Below, piece by piece: positions 17,239 to 25,638 of a stretch of 64,000 nt of DNA. The stretch comes from Trebonia sp963843745. GTDB taxonomy: Bacteria; Actinomycetota; Actinomycetes; Streptosporangiales; Streptosporangiaceae. The notes beneath the pieces are model-generated. The model had not been told where the DNA came from. It ran no database searches and saw nothing but the letters and a program-made list of their open reading frames with translations. How positions within the stretch are numbered: position 1 is the first letter of the stretch; each line of letters starts with the position of its first letter. Location: assembly GCA_963843745.1 (NCBI GenBank), contig CAWJLP010000021.1:682001-746000 (forward strand). Direction: 5' to 3'. A program made the translations under genes and the position numbers.

Positions 17239-17898
17239 GTGCCCACTTCGCTAACTGGCCGGCTCAAGGCCCTCGATACCTGCGCGGTCTCCGACGCGCT
17301 CGACTTCCTGGGGATCACCGGCGCCACCACCGGCATCCACTCGATGTGGGGTCGCCAGAAGATCGCCGGCCGCGCCCGCACCGTGGAGGCGGTCGACGCC
17401 GCCGCCGGCCCGGCGGGCCGTCACCTCGGCACCCAGACGGTCGCCAGCTCCGGCCCCGGCGACGTCATCGTCGTCGCCAACCGGGGCCGCGCCAACGTCT
17501 CCTCCTGGGGCGACATCCTGACCGCCGCCGCCCAGTTCCGCGGCATCGAGGGCGCGGTCATCGACGGCGCCTGCCGCGATCTGGACGCCGTGGCCGAGGC
17601 GGGTTTCCCCGTCTGGGCTCGCGCGGCCGTCCCCGTCACCGCCCGCGGCCGGCTGGCCGAACGCGGCAGCGACGTCCCCGTCCTGTTCGACGGCGTGCTG
17701 GTCACGCCGGGAGACCTGGTGCTCGCCGACGGCAGCGGCGTCGTTTTCTTGCCAGCGGACCGCGCGACCGAGATCATCGAGACCGCCGAACGGCTCGCCG
17801 CGCGCCAGGACGCGATGCGGGACGCGGTCTCGGGCTGGCCAGCCGGTGACCGAGGTGATGCACGACGACCGCTTCCGCGCCGCGCTGAGCGGGGATGA
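17239..17898 (+). CDS. RraA-family protein, C-terminus frameshifted
   Basis: The RraA/HMG-aldolase fold is evident: SWGDILTAAAQFRGIEG, VIDGACRDLDAV and the closing DGSGVVFLP. Members act as oxaloacetate decarboxylases, 4-hydroxy-4-methyl-2-oxoglutarate aldolases or RNase E inhibitors. The start is probably GTG 17239; a TTG at 17203 would overlap coaA's long form. At GGG 17832-17834 one extra G shifts the frame. The other frame continues AGQPVTEVMHDDRFRAALSG and stops at 17902, overlapping the next start by 8 bp, which is a normal C-terminus for the family. As read, the protein ends instead in a basic tail at 17898. It may still fold, or the extra base may be a sequencing error. Confidence 0.8.
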   Translation: MPTSLTGRLKALDTCAVSDALDFLGITGATTGIHSMWGRQKIAGRARTVEAVDAAAGPAGRHLGTQTVASSGPGDVIVVANRGRANVSSWGDILTAAAQFRGIEGAVIDGACRDLDAVAEAGFPVWARAAVPVTARGRLAERGSDVPVLFDGVLVTPGDLVLADGSGVVFLPADRATEIIETAERLAARQDAMRDAVSGWPAGDRGDARRPLPRRAERG

Positions 17899-18581
17899 GT
17901 GAGAACGTGACCGAAGACCTGAAAGGCCTGCTCGCCGCCGGCACCGCCACCGTCTCCGACGCCCTGGATCGCCTCGGCCTCAAGGGCAGCGCGCACGGCA
18001 TCGCGCCGCTCGCCAACGGCCCGCGGATGGCCGGCCCCGCCTACACGGTGCGCTACGTCCCCGCCGGCGACCCGAAGGGCACCGTCGGCGACTACATCGA
18101 CGACATCCCGCCCGGCGCGGTGGCCGTGCTGGACAACCAGGGCCGCACCGACGCCACCGTCTGGGGTGACATCCTCACGGAATACGCCGCCTCACGCGGC
18201 ATCGCGGGCACCGCGATCTGGGGCGTCTGCCGTGACGTGGCGACCGCGCTGCGGCTGGGCTATCCCATGTACAGCCATGGCCGGTTCATGCGCACCGGCA
18301 AGGACCGCGTGGAGGTCGCCGACACGCAGGTCCCTGTCGCCCTCGGCGACGTCCAGGTCCGCCCTGGCGACATCGTGCTCGGCGACGACGACGGCGTGGT
18401 CGTGGTGCCGCGCCACCGGCTGGCCGAGGTCACCGGCCTGGCCGTCACCATCGCCGAACGGGAAGACGCGATCACCGCCGCCGTGCTGTCCGGCGAGACG
18501 ATCGGCGCGGCCCGCGCCCGGTTCGGCTACCACACCCTGCAGCGAGGTCAAGAACAGTTATCCAGAACGGGCCCGTGGTGA
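17895..18581 (+). CDS. RraA-family protein (second, tandem paralogue)
   Basis: 228 residues with the same fold as its upstream neighbour: WGDILTEYAASRGIAG, WGVCRDVATALRLGYP, VRPGDIVLGDDDGVVVVP. The ATG at 17895 overlaps the upstream gene, so the two are probably co-translated and may form hetero- or homotrimers (inference). The substrate is unknown. Candidates are small 2-oxo acids, by analogy with HMG/CHA aldolases and oxaloacetate decarboxylases. The last residues, LSRTGPW, and the TGA stop are supplied by interspersed repeat copy B, so the repeat has replaced or created the C-terminus. Confidence 0.85.
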   Translation: MSENVTEDLKGLLAAGTATVSDALDRLGLKGSAHGIAPLANGPRMAGPAYTVRYVPAGDPKGTVGDYIDDIPPGAVAVLDNQGRTDATVWGDILTEYAASRGIAGTAIWGVCRDVATALRLGYPMYSHGRFMRTGKDRVEVADTQVPVALGDVQVRPGDIVLGDDDGVVVVPRHRLAEVTGLAVTIAEREDAITAAVLSGETIGAARARFGYHTLQRGQEQLSRTGPW

Positions 18582-18587
18582 CTCCGG
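18557..18587 (+). repeat. Interspersed ~30-bp repeat, copy B (GGGCCC subtype), at a gene end
   Basis: GTTATCCAGAACGGGCCCGT then GGTGACTCCGG. It covers the last codons and stop of the second RraA gene. It is almost identical to copy A over 25 positions. Confidence 0.75.
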
Positions 18588-18627
18588 CCCGTCCCGGCAA
18601 GCGTCAGGATGGAGGGTTACGAGCATC

Positions 18628-21108
18628 GTGGAAACGCCGCAGCGGGTGTTCCTGAGTCACACCGCCGAACTGCGGGAGTTCCCGGGTACCGGGTCGTTCG
18701 TGGCGGCGGCGGAAGAGGCGGTGAGCCGGGCGGGGCACGCGATCGCGGACATGGCGTATTTCCCGGCCCGCGATGACAAGCCCGCCGACTACTGTCGCGC
18801 CCTGGTCCGCGACTGCGACATTTACGTGGGGCTGATCGGGCTGCGCTACGGCACGCCAGTACGCGACCAGCCTGAGGTGTCCTACAGCGAGCTCGAGTTC
18901 GATGCCGCCACGGAGGCGTCGCTGCCACGGCTGGTCTTCCTGCTGGATGAGGACGAGGAAGTACCGATCCCGGCGCGGTGGCTGCGCAACAGCGACCCGG
19001 ACCTGCAGGCTAAGCAGCGGGCGTTCCGTGACAGGCTGCGGAGTTCCGGGACGATGGCGGGCACGTTCTCCAGCCCGCAGCGGCTCGGGCTGCTGCTGCT
19101 GCGCGCGCTGACCGACCTGCGGCGAGAGCGGCAGCCGGGGATGGCGCTGCGGCTGCCGCCACGACCGGAGTTCGTGTTCGGCCGGAAGGACCTGCTGGCC
19201 GAGCTCCACGCACGGCTGACCGGCCGCGATCGGGACGGGCCGGCGATTGTCGCGCTGTGCGGGCCCGGCGGCGCGGGGAAGACCAGTGTGGCGGTCGAGT
19301 ACGCGCACCGGCACCTGGCGGAATTCGGGGTGGTATGGCAGCTGCCGGCGGAGGAACCGGCCGCGCTGGCGGCCGGGCTCAGCGAGCTGGCCGGGCAACT
19401 CGACGGCAGGGGCGGCCCCAATGCGGGTGACCCCAGGGAACGGGTGCACGCGGCCCTTGCCCGCAGAGACGACTGGCTGCTGATCTTCGACAACGCGCCA
19501 GGCCCGGTGGATATCGACGGACTGCTGCCGCCCGAGGGCGGCGGCCGCGTGCTGATCACCAGCCAGTACCCGCTCTGGGCAGGCGATCAGGAGCTGGACG
19601 TCCCCGTACTTGACCAGGCCACGGCGACGCGGTTCCTGCTGAGCAGGACGGGCAGCGGAAGCGGGGAGGAAGCAGCGTCGGCTGAGCTGGCGGGCGAGCT
19701 GGGCGGGCTGCCGCTCGCGCTAGAGCAGGCCGCCGCCTACATGCGGGCACAGGACCGGACCATCCCTGACTACCTGGGACTGTTCCGCGACTCGTGGGCG
19801 GAGCTGATGGCCCGCGGTGACCCGGCCGGGTATGACAGGCGAGTCGTCACGACTTGTGAGCTGGCCTTCGCCGAACTGGCTCACTCAGGACCCGCGTCCG
19901 GACTGCTGCGCATGGTCGCGTGCTGCGCACCCGACGACATCCCGCTGCGGCTGCTACTGCGGCCCGCGCCCGGGCTGGCAGCGACATTCGGTCCTGACGT
20001 GGCACCGCTGCTCGCCCCGCTGCTCGACAGCCCCATCGCCTGCGACGAGGCGATGGCCGTCTTGCGGCAGTACTCGCTGATCAGCGCACCGCGTGACGGC
20101 TTCGTATCGGTGCACCGGCTGGTGCAGAAAATCACCCTGGACCTCCTGGACCCAGACGTGGCGAAGGACTGGCGGCGGGCCACCGCGGCGCTGATCGAGG
20201 CAGCGCTCCCCGCCGAGGCCGCGGACGCTGACGACCCGGCGACGTGGCCAGCCTTCGCGGCGCTGCTACCGCATGCGCAGATGGCGCTGCCTCCCGGCAG
20301 TGACGGCATGGACAAGGTCGCCGCCTTCCTGCGCGCTTTCGGCAATGACACCGCGGCACTTCGGCTTCAAGGGCAGATCGTGGCGGCCTGTGACATGGAA
20401 CTTGGCGCCGATGACCCGAGGACTCTCGCCGCCCGCGCCAACCTGGCCACCTTGACCGGCGAGACCGGTGATCGGGCCGCGGCTCGTACCCAGTTCGCCG
20501 ATCTTGTGCCGGCGCTGACGCGGGTCTTCGGCGCCGAGCACCCCAGGACTCTCGCCGCCCGCGCCAGCCTGGCCTACTGGACCGGCGAGAGTCAGGAGCC
20601 AGCCGCGGCCCGCGACCAGTTCGCCGCATTGCTGCCTGAGCTGACCAGGACACTAGGCGACGAGAGCCTCGCCGTGCTCGCCGTCCGCGCCAACCTGGCG
20701 CGCTCGACAGGGGACGCGGGTGACGCGGCCGGGGCGCGTGATCAGTTCGCCGCGCTGCTGCCGATCCGGGAGCGGGTGTCTGGCGACATGCATCCCGCCA
20801 CGCTCACCACTCGTGCCAGCCTGGCCTACTGGACCGGGATGGCCGGGGACGCCGCCGGGGCCCGCGACCAGTACGCGACGCTGGTGCCGATCAGGGCAGA
20901 GATCCTGGGTCCCGAGCACCCGCGCACCCTCACTGCCCGCGGCTACCTGGCGTACTGGACCGGGAAGGCCGGCGACCCGGCCGCGGCCCGCGACCAGTTC
21001 GCCGCGCTCGAGTCGGTGATGGCTCAGGTGCTCGGCACCGAACACCCCGCCACGCTCCAGGCCCGCGCCAACGTCGACCGCTGGACGCGGCAGGCACAAG
21101 GCGGCTAA
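18628..21108 (+). CDS. STAND ATPase: DUF4062 - NB-ARC - TPR
   Basis: 826 residues from GTG 18628 (VETPQRVFLSHTAEL), with GGAGG upstream at 12 nt. Residues ~5-110 are a DUF4062-type domain (RVFLSHTAELREFP, then DIYVGLIGLRYG). An NB-ARC ATPase follows, with P-loop CGPGGAGKTS (~residue 211), Walker B LLIFDN and the GLPLALEQAAAYM segment. The C-terminus (from ~residue 590) has about six ~42-residue TPR-like repeats (AARDQFAALLP, LARANLAYWTG type). STAND proteins are signal-activated oligomerising switches, and some mediate phage defence. The partner and effector are not known here, and no separate effector gene is adjacent. Confidence 0.85.
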   Translation: METPQRVFLSHTAELREFPGTGSFVAAAEEAVSRAGHAIADMAYFPARDDKPADYCRALVRDCDIYVGLIGLRYGTPVRDQPEVSYSELEFDAATEASLPRLVFLLDEDEEVPIPARWLRNSDPDLQAKQRAFRDRLRSSGTMAGTFSSPQRLGLLLLRALTDLRRERQPGMALRLPPRPEFVFGRKDLLAELHARLTGRDRDGPAIVALCGPGGAGKTSVAVEYAHRHLAEFGVVWQLPAEEPAALAAGLSELAGQLDGRGGPNAGDPRERVHAALARRDDWLLIFDNAPGPVDIDGLLPPEGGGRVLITSQYPLWAGDQELDVPVLDQATATRFLLSRTGSGSGEEAASAELAGELGGLPLALEQAAAYMRAQDRTIPDYLGLFRDSWAELMARGDPAGYDRRVVTTCELAFAELAHSGPASGLLRMVACCAPDDIPLRLLLRPAPGLAATFGPDVAPLLAPLLDSPIACDEAMAVLRQYSLISAPRDGFVSVHRLVQKITLDLLDPDVAKDWRRATAALIEAALPAEAADADDPATWPAFAALLPHAQMALPPGSDGMDKVAAFLRAFGNDTAALRLQGQIVAACDMELGADDPRTLAARANLATLTGETGDRAAARTQFADLVPALTRVFGAEHPRTLAARASLAYWTGESQEPAAARDQFAALLPELTRTLGDESLAVLAVRANLARSTGDAGDAAGARDQFAALLPIRERVSGDMHPATLTTRASLAYWTGMAGDAAGARDQYATLVPIRAEILGPEHPRTLTARGYLAYWTGKAGDPAAARDQFAALESVMAQVLGTEHPATLQARANVDRWTRQAQGG

Positions 21109-21359
21109 CGCGGTGACACGCACGCCGGGACCGCCACGGGGGCGCTCGGTGTCGGCGCCGCCTCGGCGTGCACGGTCAGCACGGCGACCGGACCGCTGAA
21201 CCAGTGCCCAGCCGGGCACTGAATCTTCACGCTCGTCACCGGTCCGTCGGTCGAGTCGAGCGTGTAGCTGTCCTCCACGACCGCGGGCAGGCCGCAGCGG
21301 ACCGTCCCGTTCTCGTTCATGTAGGCCGGGCAGTCGAGGAAAGTTGCACTGGCGTCCAT
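21105..21359 (-). CDS. Conserved small actinobacterial protein, Cys-rich
   Basis: 84 residues. The central part reads FLDCPAYMNENGTVRCGLPA and later IQCPAGHWFSGP, with cysteines at 10, 22 and 48 and a nearby His. A small metal-binding (zinc-ribbon-like) fold is possible. I recognise this as a recurrent hypothetical family in actinomycetes without a known role. GGGGGGAT lies ~5 nt before the ATG. It is convergent with the STAND gene, overlapping it by 4 bp at the stop codons. Confidence 0.65.
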   Translation of the reverse strand: MDASATFLDCPAYMNENGTVRCGLPAVVEDSYTLDSTDGPVTSVKIQCPAGHWFSGPVAVLTVHAEAAPTPSAPVAVPACVSPR

Positions 21360-21598
21360 AGGTATCCCCCCTCGTGTGACGCACTTGATCCACGATGTCC
21401 GCGAGGGGTTATCCGCTGATTAAGGCCCGGTTGAGCGCGGCCGTCGCCCGCACGCCGCCATAGATACTCGTAAAAGATCTTGATGCTATCGGTTGTGCTA
21501 TCTAGAACACATGTGCTATTCTGATGACAGGCCAGAAGAAGGCGCGAGGGATGAGAGGCAGGCGGTTGACTACGGCATGACCGGGAGGAGGTGGCCAG

Positions 21599-23321
21599 AT
21601 GAGCGTCGCCGACGCGCTGCGGATGATGAACGCCGGCCTGGACTACCTCAACGGCCCGGGTGCCGGGGAGCTGGACGCCGCCGGGTGCGGATCGGTGCTG
21701 CGGTCGCTGGGCGAGATCGAGGCGAAGTTCACCGCCGCGCACGGCTCTGTGCTGGCCCGGTTCGACGCCGCTGACGCGCATGACTGCGACGGGTACGGCA
21801 CCTCCGCGACGTGGCTGACCGCGATGGCGGACATGACGCCGCGGGACGCCAAGGTCAAGATGCGGGAGATGCGGCTGCTGCGCGCCCACCCCGCGATGGC
21901 CGCCGCCCTGGCCGCCAGGGACATCTCCAAATCGTGGGCATTGGCGATCGGCGGCTGGACCAGGAAGCTGCCGGCGGAGCTGCGCGCGGAGACGATCAAG
22001 ATCCTGGTGCAGGCGGCTCAGGCCGGGGCGTCGCTGGATGACCTGCGGACCATCGCCGGCATCGCGCTGGAAAAGTGGCGCGCCTCGCGGCCGGACGCCG
22101 ATGACGACGGGTTCGACGACCGGTACGTGCAGGCCGGCACCACGTTCGGCGGCGCCGGCGTCATCCGCGGGAACCTCACCCCCGAATGCGCCGCCGCCGT
22201 GCAGGCGGTGCTTGGAGGCGCTGGGCAAGAAGGCCGGGTCCGAGGACACCCGGACCGAGGGGCAGCGGTTCCACGACGCGCTGCAGGCCGGCTGTGAGCT
22301 GCTGATCGGGGCGAAGATGGTGCCGGACCGGGCGGGCGCGGACACCCACGTGGCGGTGCACATCGCGTTCCCGGAGCTGCGGCAGCGTCCCGGCGCGCCG
22401 GAGGCGGAGGAGGTGTGGCTGCGCGGCACGGCCGGCGAGCCGGGCTACCTGACCGGCAAGGACGCCGAGGCGGCCGCCTGCGACGCGGTCGCCGAGCCGG
22501 TGGTCACCGGGCACGCCGACATGCGGGTGGTCGACAAGATCATCGCCCTCGCGCTGGCCGCGGCCGGCATCACCCTGGACGGCGCCGACCCGGAGTACTC
22601 CGGCGGCGGTGAGGCCAGTGACCGGGACCAGACCGGCCCGGATCACCGCAGTGACGGCGGCAGCGGCCCCGGCGGCCGCGACAGCCGCCGCGGCGATCAC
22701 GGCGGCACCGCGACGGCAGCCGGCACGACCACGACCACGACCCGGACATCGACGCCGGCCCGGACGGCAGCGCCGGTGACGGCGGCCGGTCCTGGGGCAC
22801 CGGCGGTCATCCCCGCGGAGCCGACACCGCCCGGGCCGCGTCCCGCGCCCGCAGCCGGGCCCGGGAGCGGTTCACCCCCGACGCGATGCAGGCGCTGCGG
22901 TACGCCATCGCCCGGCTCGCCATCGACTTCGTCTCCGGCCCGGCCGGCATCGCCGCCTGGCTCCGCACCACCCTGCTCGCACCCCCGTACAACACCCCGT
23001 CGCTGCCGCTGGACATCGGCTACTCCGACTCCATCCCGGCCAGCATCCGCCGCGCCGTCCAGCTCCGCGACCGCGGCTGCGCCTGGCCGCGCTGCGGGCG
23101 ACCGGCCGCCTGGTGCGACGTGCATCATCTGTCAGCACAAGGCCGACGGCGGGAAGACTTCCGTCAGCAACTGCGTGCTGCTGTGCCAGTTCCACCACGA
23201 CGTGTGCATCCACCGCCGCGGCTGGCGCCTCGTGCTGCACCCCGACGGCACCACGACGGCCTACGGACCCGACGGGCAGGTGCTGCACAGCCACTCACCA
23301 CCCACCCTCCGCGGCGGGTAA
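21599..23321 (+). pseudogene. DUF222/HNH endonuclease (13E12-family) gene with three frameshifts
   Basis: GGAGGAGG precedes ATG 21599. The DUF222 N-terminal half is intact to ~22208, where an extra T in GTGCTTGGAG shifts the frame (AVLEALGKKAG resumes in another frame). A second shift lies in the low-complexity linker at ~22690-22715. A third lies inside the HNH motif at ~23127 (CDVHH, then HKADGGKTSVSNCVLLC and FHHDVCIHRRGW in a different frame). Joined, the frames give a normal ~570-residue DUF222-HNH protein. These 13E12 proteins are abundant, often mobile-like genes in actinobacteria. Three independent shifts make function unlikely unless the assembly is at fault. Confidence 0.85.
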
Positions 23322-23384
23322 GAGCCGGTCGCCCGGACCGTCACGCCCCACGCTGAGCCGGGGTTCCCTGCTGGTGATGCGAGC

Positions 23385-23440
23385 CTTGCCGACGCGCATG
23401 ACTGTGACGGGTATCCCACGTCCGAGTCGTCGGATGCCTG
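23385..23440 (+). pseudogene. Remnant of a second DUF222 (13E12) gene
   Basis: The stretch around GACGCGCATGACTGTGACGG (23391-23410) repeats the internal DUF222 sequence at 21775-21795 with few changes. It encodes ADAHDCDGY in the same order, then diverges. It lies directly after the broken full-length copy, so it is probably the leftover of a partial duplication. No start, stop or RBS belongs to it. Confidence 0.55.
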
Positions 23441-23524
23441 CATCAGAGCCAGCACGCCTTTCGGCTGGTCGCAAGAACCCGGCTACGGGGCCACCACCGG
23501 ACCATGATCCGGACGGCGGTCGGT

Positions 23525-24529
23525 TTACGCGCGCTTGCGAGAAGAGGACTCTTTACCCCGACGGTATGCTCGGTCCCCGCGGGCCCGCTGGCTCGCCTGT
23601 TCGCCGGACTGCCCGCGGCTCCCCGTTCCAGGCTGCCCATGGCCCCAGCGGCTGTTCGCCCAGGCCCGTAGCCAGACGTCGTAGAACCAGCATCCGACCA
23701 ACTGACCCCCGTAGACGACCCAGCCGACGCCGATCAGCCACGACTGCACGATCAGCACGGTGCCCAGCGCCCCGTAGGTGAGCGCGTTGGTGACGATGAG
23801 CGGCTCGAAGACCAAGGCGGAGAAAAGCCGCAACCCGGCCAGGAACGCCACCGTGACCACTGCGCCTGGCATCGCCGCTAGGTAACTGACCCTGCCGCCG
23901 AGCAGGAAGCGAAGCCCCCACCAGAAAAACGCGATGCCGAGCACTACCGCTACCGATACCCGGCTCGCGGTCGCGGCGGGCGAATTGCGCGTCACAACGG
24001 CCACCGATGCAGCCGCGTAGATATAAGCGACGAAGACGGCCAGCCACACCACTCGACGCCACATCATGTTCCACTTTCCGGCGGTGAGGCCCCAAATCCT
24101 TTCGAACCCGGCCTGAACGCTACCCGCGAACGTCACCCCGAAGACGGCCACCAGCACCAGGCTGAAAAAGCTCGTCGTGCTCAGGACCTCATCCGGCGCG
24201 GAAAACAGCTGTATGACCGCGCGGGCAGCAGGGCCAGTCAGGCCCATGCCGTAGACCACCCATACGGCCAGGCCGTGATGTGTCGCGGCGCCGGCGGCAG
24301 CGACGACGACCAGCAGCGGGAACACCGTGAGCATGGCCAGGGCGGCGAATCCCATGGCCCGGCCCATGAGCTCAAACTCCTTGCCCCTGCGGTGGAGGTC
24401 CGCGAACCTGAGGTCACGCCAGACCAGCCCGGCGCCCCGCGACACTGCGTGGTGCATCGCCTGGCGCACCTGCCATCGAGCGCGCCAATCGCGACGCTGC
24501 CGCATCACCCTACTTCGTGAGGTGATCAT
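23525..24529 (-). CDS. YihY/BrkB-family membrane protein
   Basis: 334 residues. An amphipathic N-terminus is followed by about six membrane helices. Family segments include FPLLVVVAAAG, the LTAGKWNMMWRR loop, YGALGTVLIVQSWLIGVGWVVYGGQL and a charged C-terminal tail (RRGKESSSRKRA). The family was long annotated as ribonuclease BN, but members are membrane proteins of unknown transport or export function. The start ATG 24529 overlaps the stop of the upstream DMT transporter (ATGA). Confidence 0.85.
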   Translation of the reverse strand: MITSRSRVMRQRRDWRARWQVRQAMHHAVSRGAGLVWRDLRFADLHRRGKEFELMGRAMGFAALAMLTVFPLLVVVAAAGAATHHGLAVWVVYGMGLTGPAARAVIQLFSAPDEVLSTTSFFSLVLVAVFGVTFAGSVQAGFERIWGLTAGKWNMMWRRVVWLAVFVAYIYAAASVAVVTRNSPAATASRVSVAVVLGIAFFWWGLRFLLGGRVSYLAAMPGAVVTVAFLAGLRLFSALVFEPLIVTNALTYGALGTVLIVQSWLIGVGWVVYGGQLVGCWFYDVWLRAWANSRWGHGQPGTGSRGQSGEQASQRARGDRAYRRGKESSSRKRA

Positions 24530-25476
24530 GCGAGTTCGCTTACTGACGCCGGGGCGTGTTCATGGTGGTCACCGTCGTCCTCCCTCGGTGAGTCGGCTCC
24601 CGACAAGAGCGGAGAGTGCGCCAGCGCGATCACGGCGGCCACGATTATCCCCGCGCAGAACACCTCGCCGAGGACATACCAGCCCAGCCTGACCCGCTCG
24701 TTGAAGATCGTCACGCCCCAGAGCACCGAAATGAGCGGGTCGGAGAGGGTCAGCCCTGGCTGCGTAGCTATCAGCCGGCCGGCGTTCATCGCGGACTGGG
24801 TCAGGAACATTCCCAGCACCCCCGCCGCGACCATGGCGTAGATCTGCCAGCTGGTAAACAGCTCGCCGAACCCCCTCGAGAGCGTTATCGTCATCGCCTT
24901 CATCAGGGCCGCGGTCAGGCCGAAGGTCGACCCGGCCGCGATCGCGAGCAAAGCTGCCCGGAGCGCGCCTCCCTGAGGGCCGGAGCTCTTCTCATTCGAT
25001 TGATCAGTAGGGCGACTGCGGGCCCACGCGGTCAGGCAGCCGACCAGCACCAGGTTCATTCCGATCACGGCCAGCCACACGTACCAGTGCACATGGACCT
25101 GCTTGCCCGGGGAGGGCGCCAGCAGGTAGAGCAGCCCGGCCAGCCCGGCCGTCATTCCCGCCGCTGGCAGCCACTCCGACAGCCCCAGCCGCTGCCGGGA
25201 CATCCGCGAAGACAAGACGAGCGCGATCGGCAGCTCCAGCACCAGGACCGGCTCCACCAGCGAAAGCTGCCCGCTGCCGAGCGCGCTCGCTTGCAGCAGG
25301 AATCCGGCAGTGAGGGCAACGATTCCGCCAAGCCACAGCGGTTCGTGCAGCAGGCTCCAGACAAGGCGCGGACTCAGGTTCTCCCGCTGCGGGACCTGTT
25401 TGTTCGCCTTTCGCTGGAGTACAAAGGAAAGCCCGTTCGCGCACGCCGCCAGCACCGCAAGGACATAGGTGAGCAC
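24526..25476 (-). CDS. DMT-superfamily transporter (EamA/NIPA-like)
   Basis: 316 residues with nine to ten hydrophobic helices: ACANGLSFVLQRKANKQ in helix 1, LSLVEPVLVLELPIALVLS, and the second repeat LTQSAMNAGRLIATQPGLT. This subgroup resembles actinobacterial proteins distantly related to magnesium (NIPA) transporters, and the substrate is unknown. The C-terminus is His/Asp-rich (REDDGDHHEH), which may bind metal (inference). GTG 25476 has GGAG at 5 nt. It is translationally coupled to the downstream YihY gene. Confidence 0.8.
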   Translation of the reverse strand: MLTYVLAVLAACANGLSFVLQRKANKQVPQRENLSPRLVWSLLHEPLWLGGIVALTAGFLLQASALGSGQLSLVEPVLVLELPIALVLSSRMSRQRLGLSEWLPAAGMTAGLAGLLYLLAPSPGKQVHVHWYVWLAVIGMNLVLVGCLTAWARSRPTDQSNEKSSGPQGGALRAALLAIAAGSTFGLTAALMKAMTITLSRGFGELFTSWQIYAMVAAGVLGMFLTQSAMNAGRLIATQPGLTLSDPLISVLWGVTIFNERVRLGWYVLGEVFCAGIIVAAVIALAHSPLLSGADSPREDDGDHHEHAPASVSELA

Positions 25477-25638
25477 GGCACTCCTTCAGCGCGTGATAGG
25501 GGAGCGTTCCTCTACCCGCGCCGCACCCGCTAACACCGAGTGCGAGCTGTGTACCTTTCTCACTCGCAAACTTGGATCAACGGCCCGTTCGGGGCGGTTC
25601 GCAGGTTAGATGACGCCAGCGCTGGATAGTTGCCTGCC

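Noticed and set aside
23552..23580. TTTACCCCGACGGTATGCTC as a ninth member of the interspersed repeat
   Set aside because: Only the first ~8 bases resemble the consensus; the GACTCC end is absent.
24500..24525. TCACCC-like half sites near the YihY start as another operator
   Set aside because: Arms are 8 bp apart and imperfect, and lie inside coding sequence.
25477..25638. Repeat-like GGAGCGTTCCTCTACCCG upstream of the decarboxylase gene
   Set aside because: Resembles the interspersed repeat only when translated; nucleotide match is poor.
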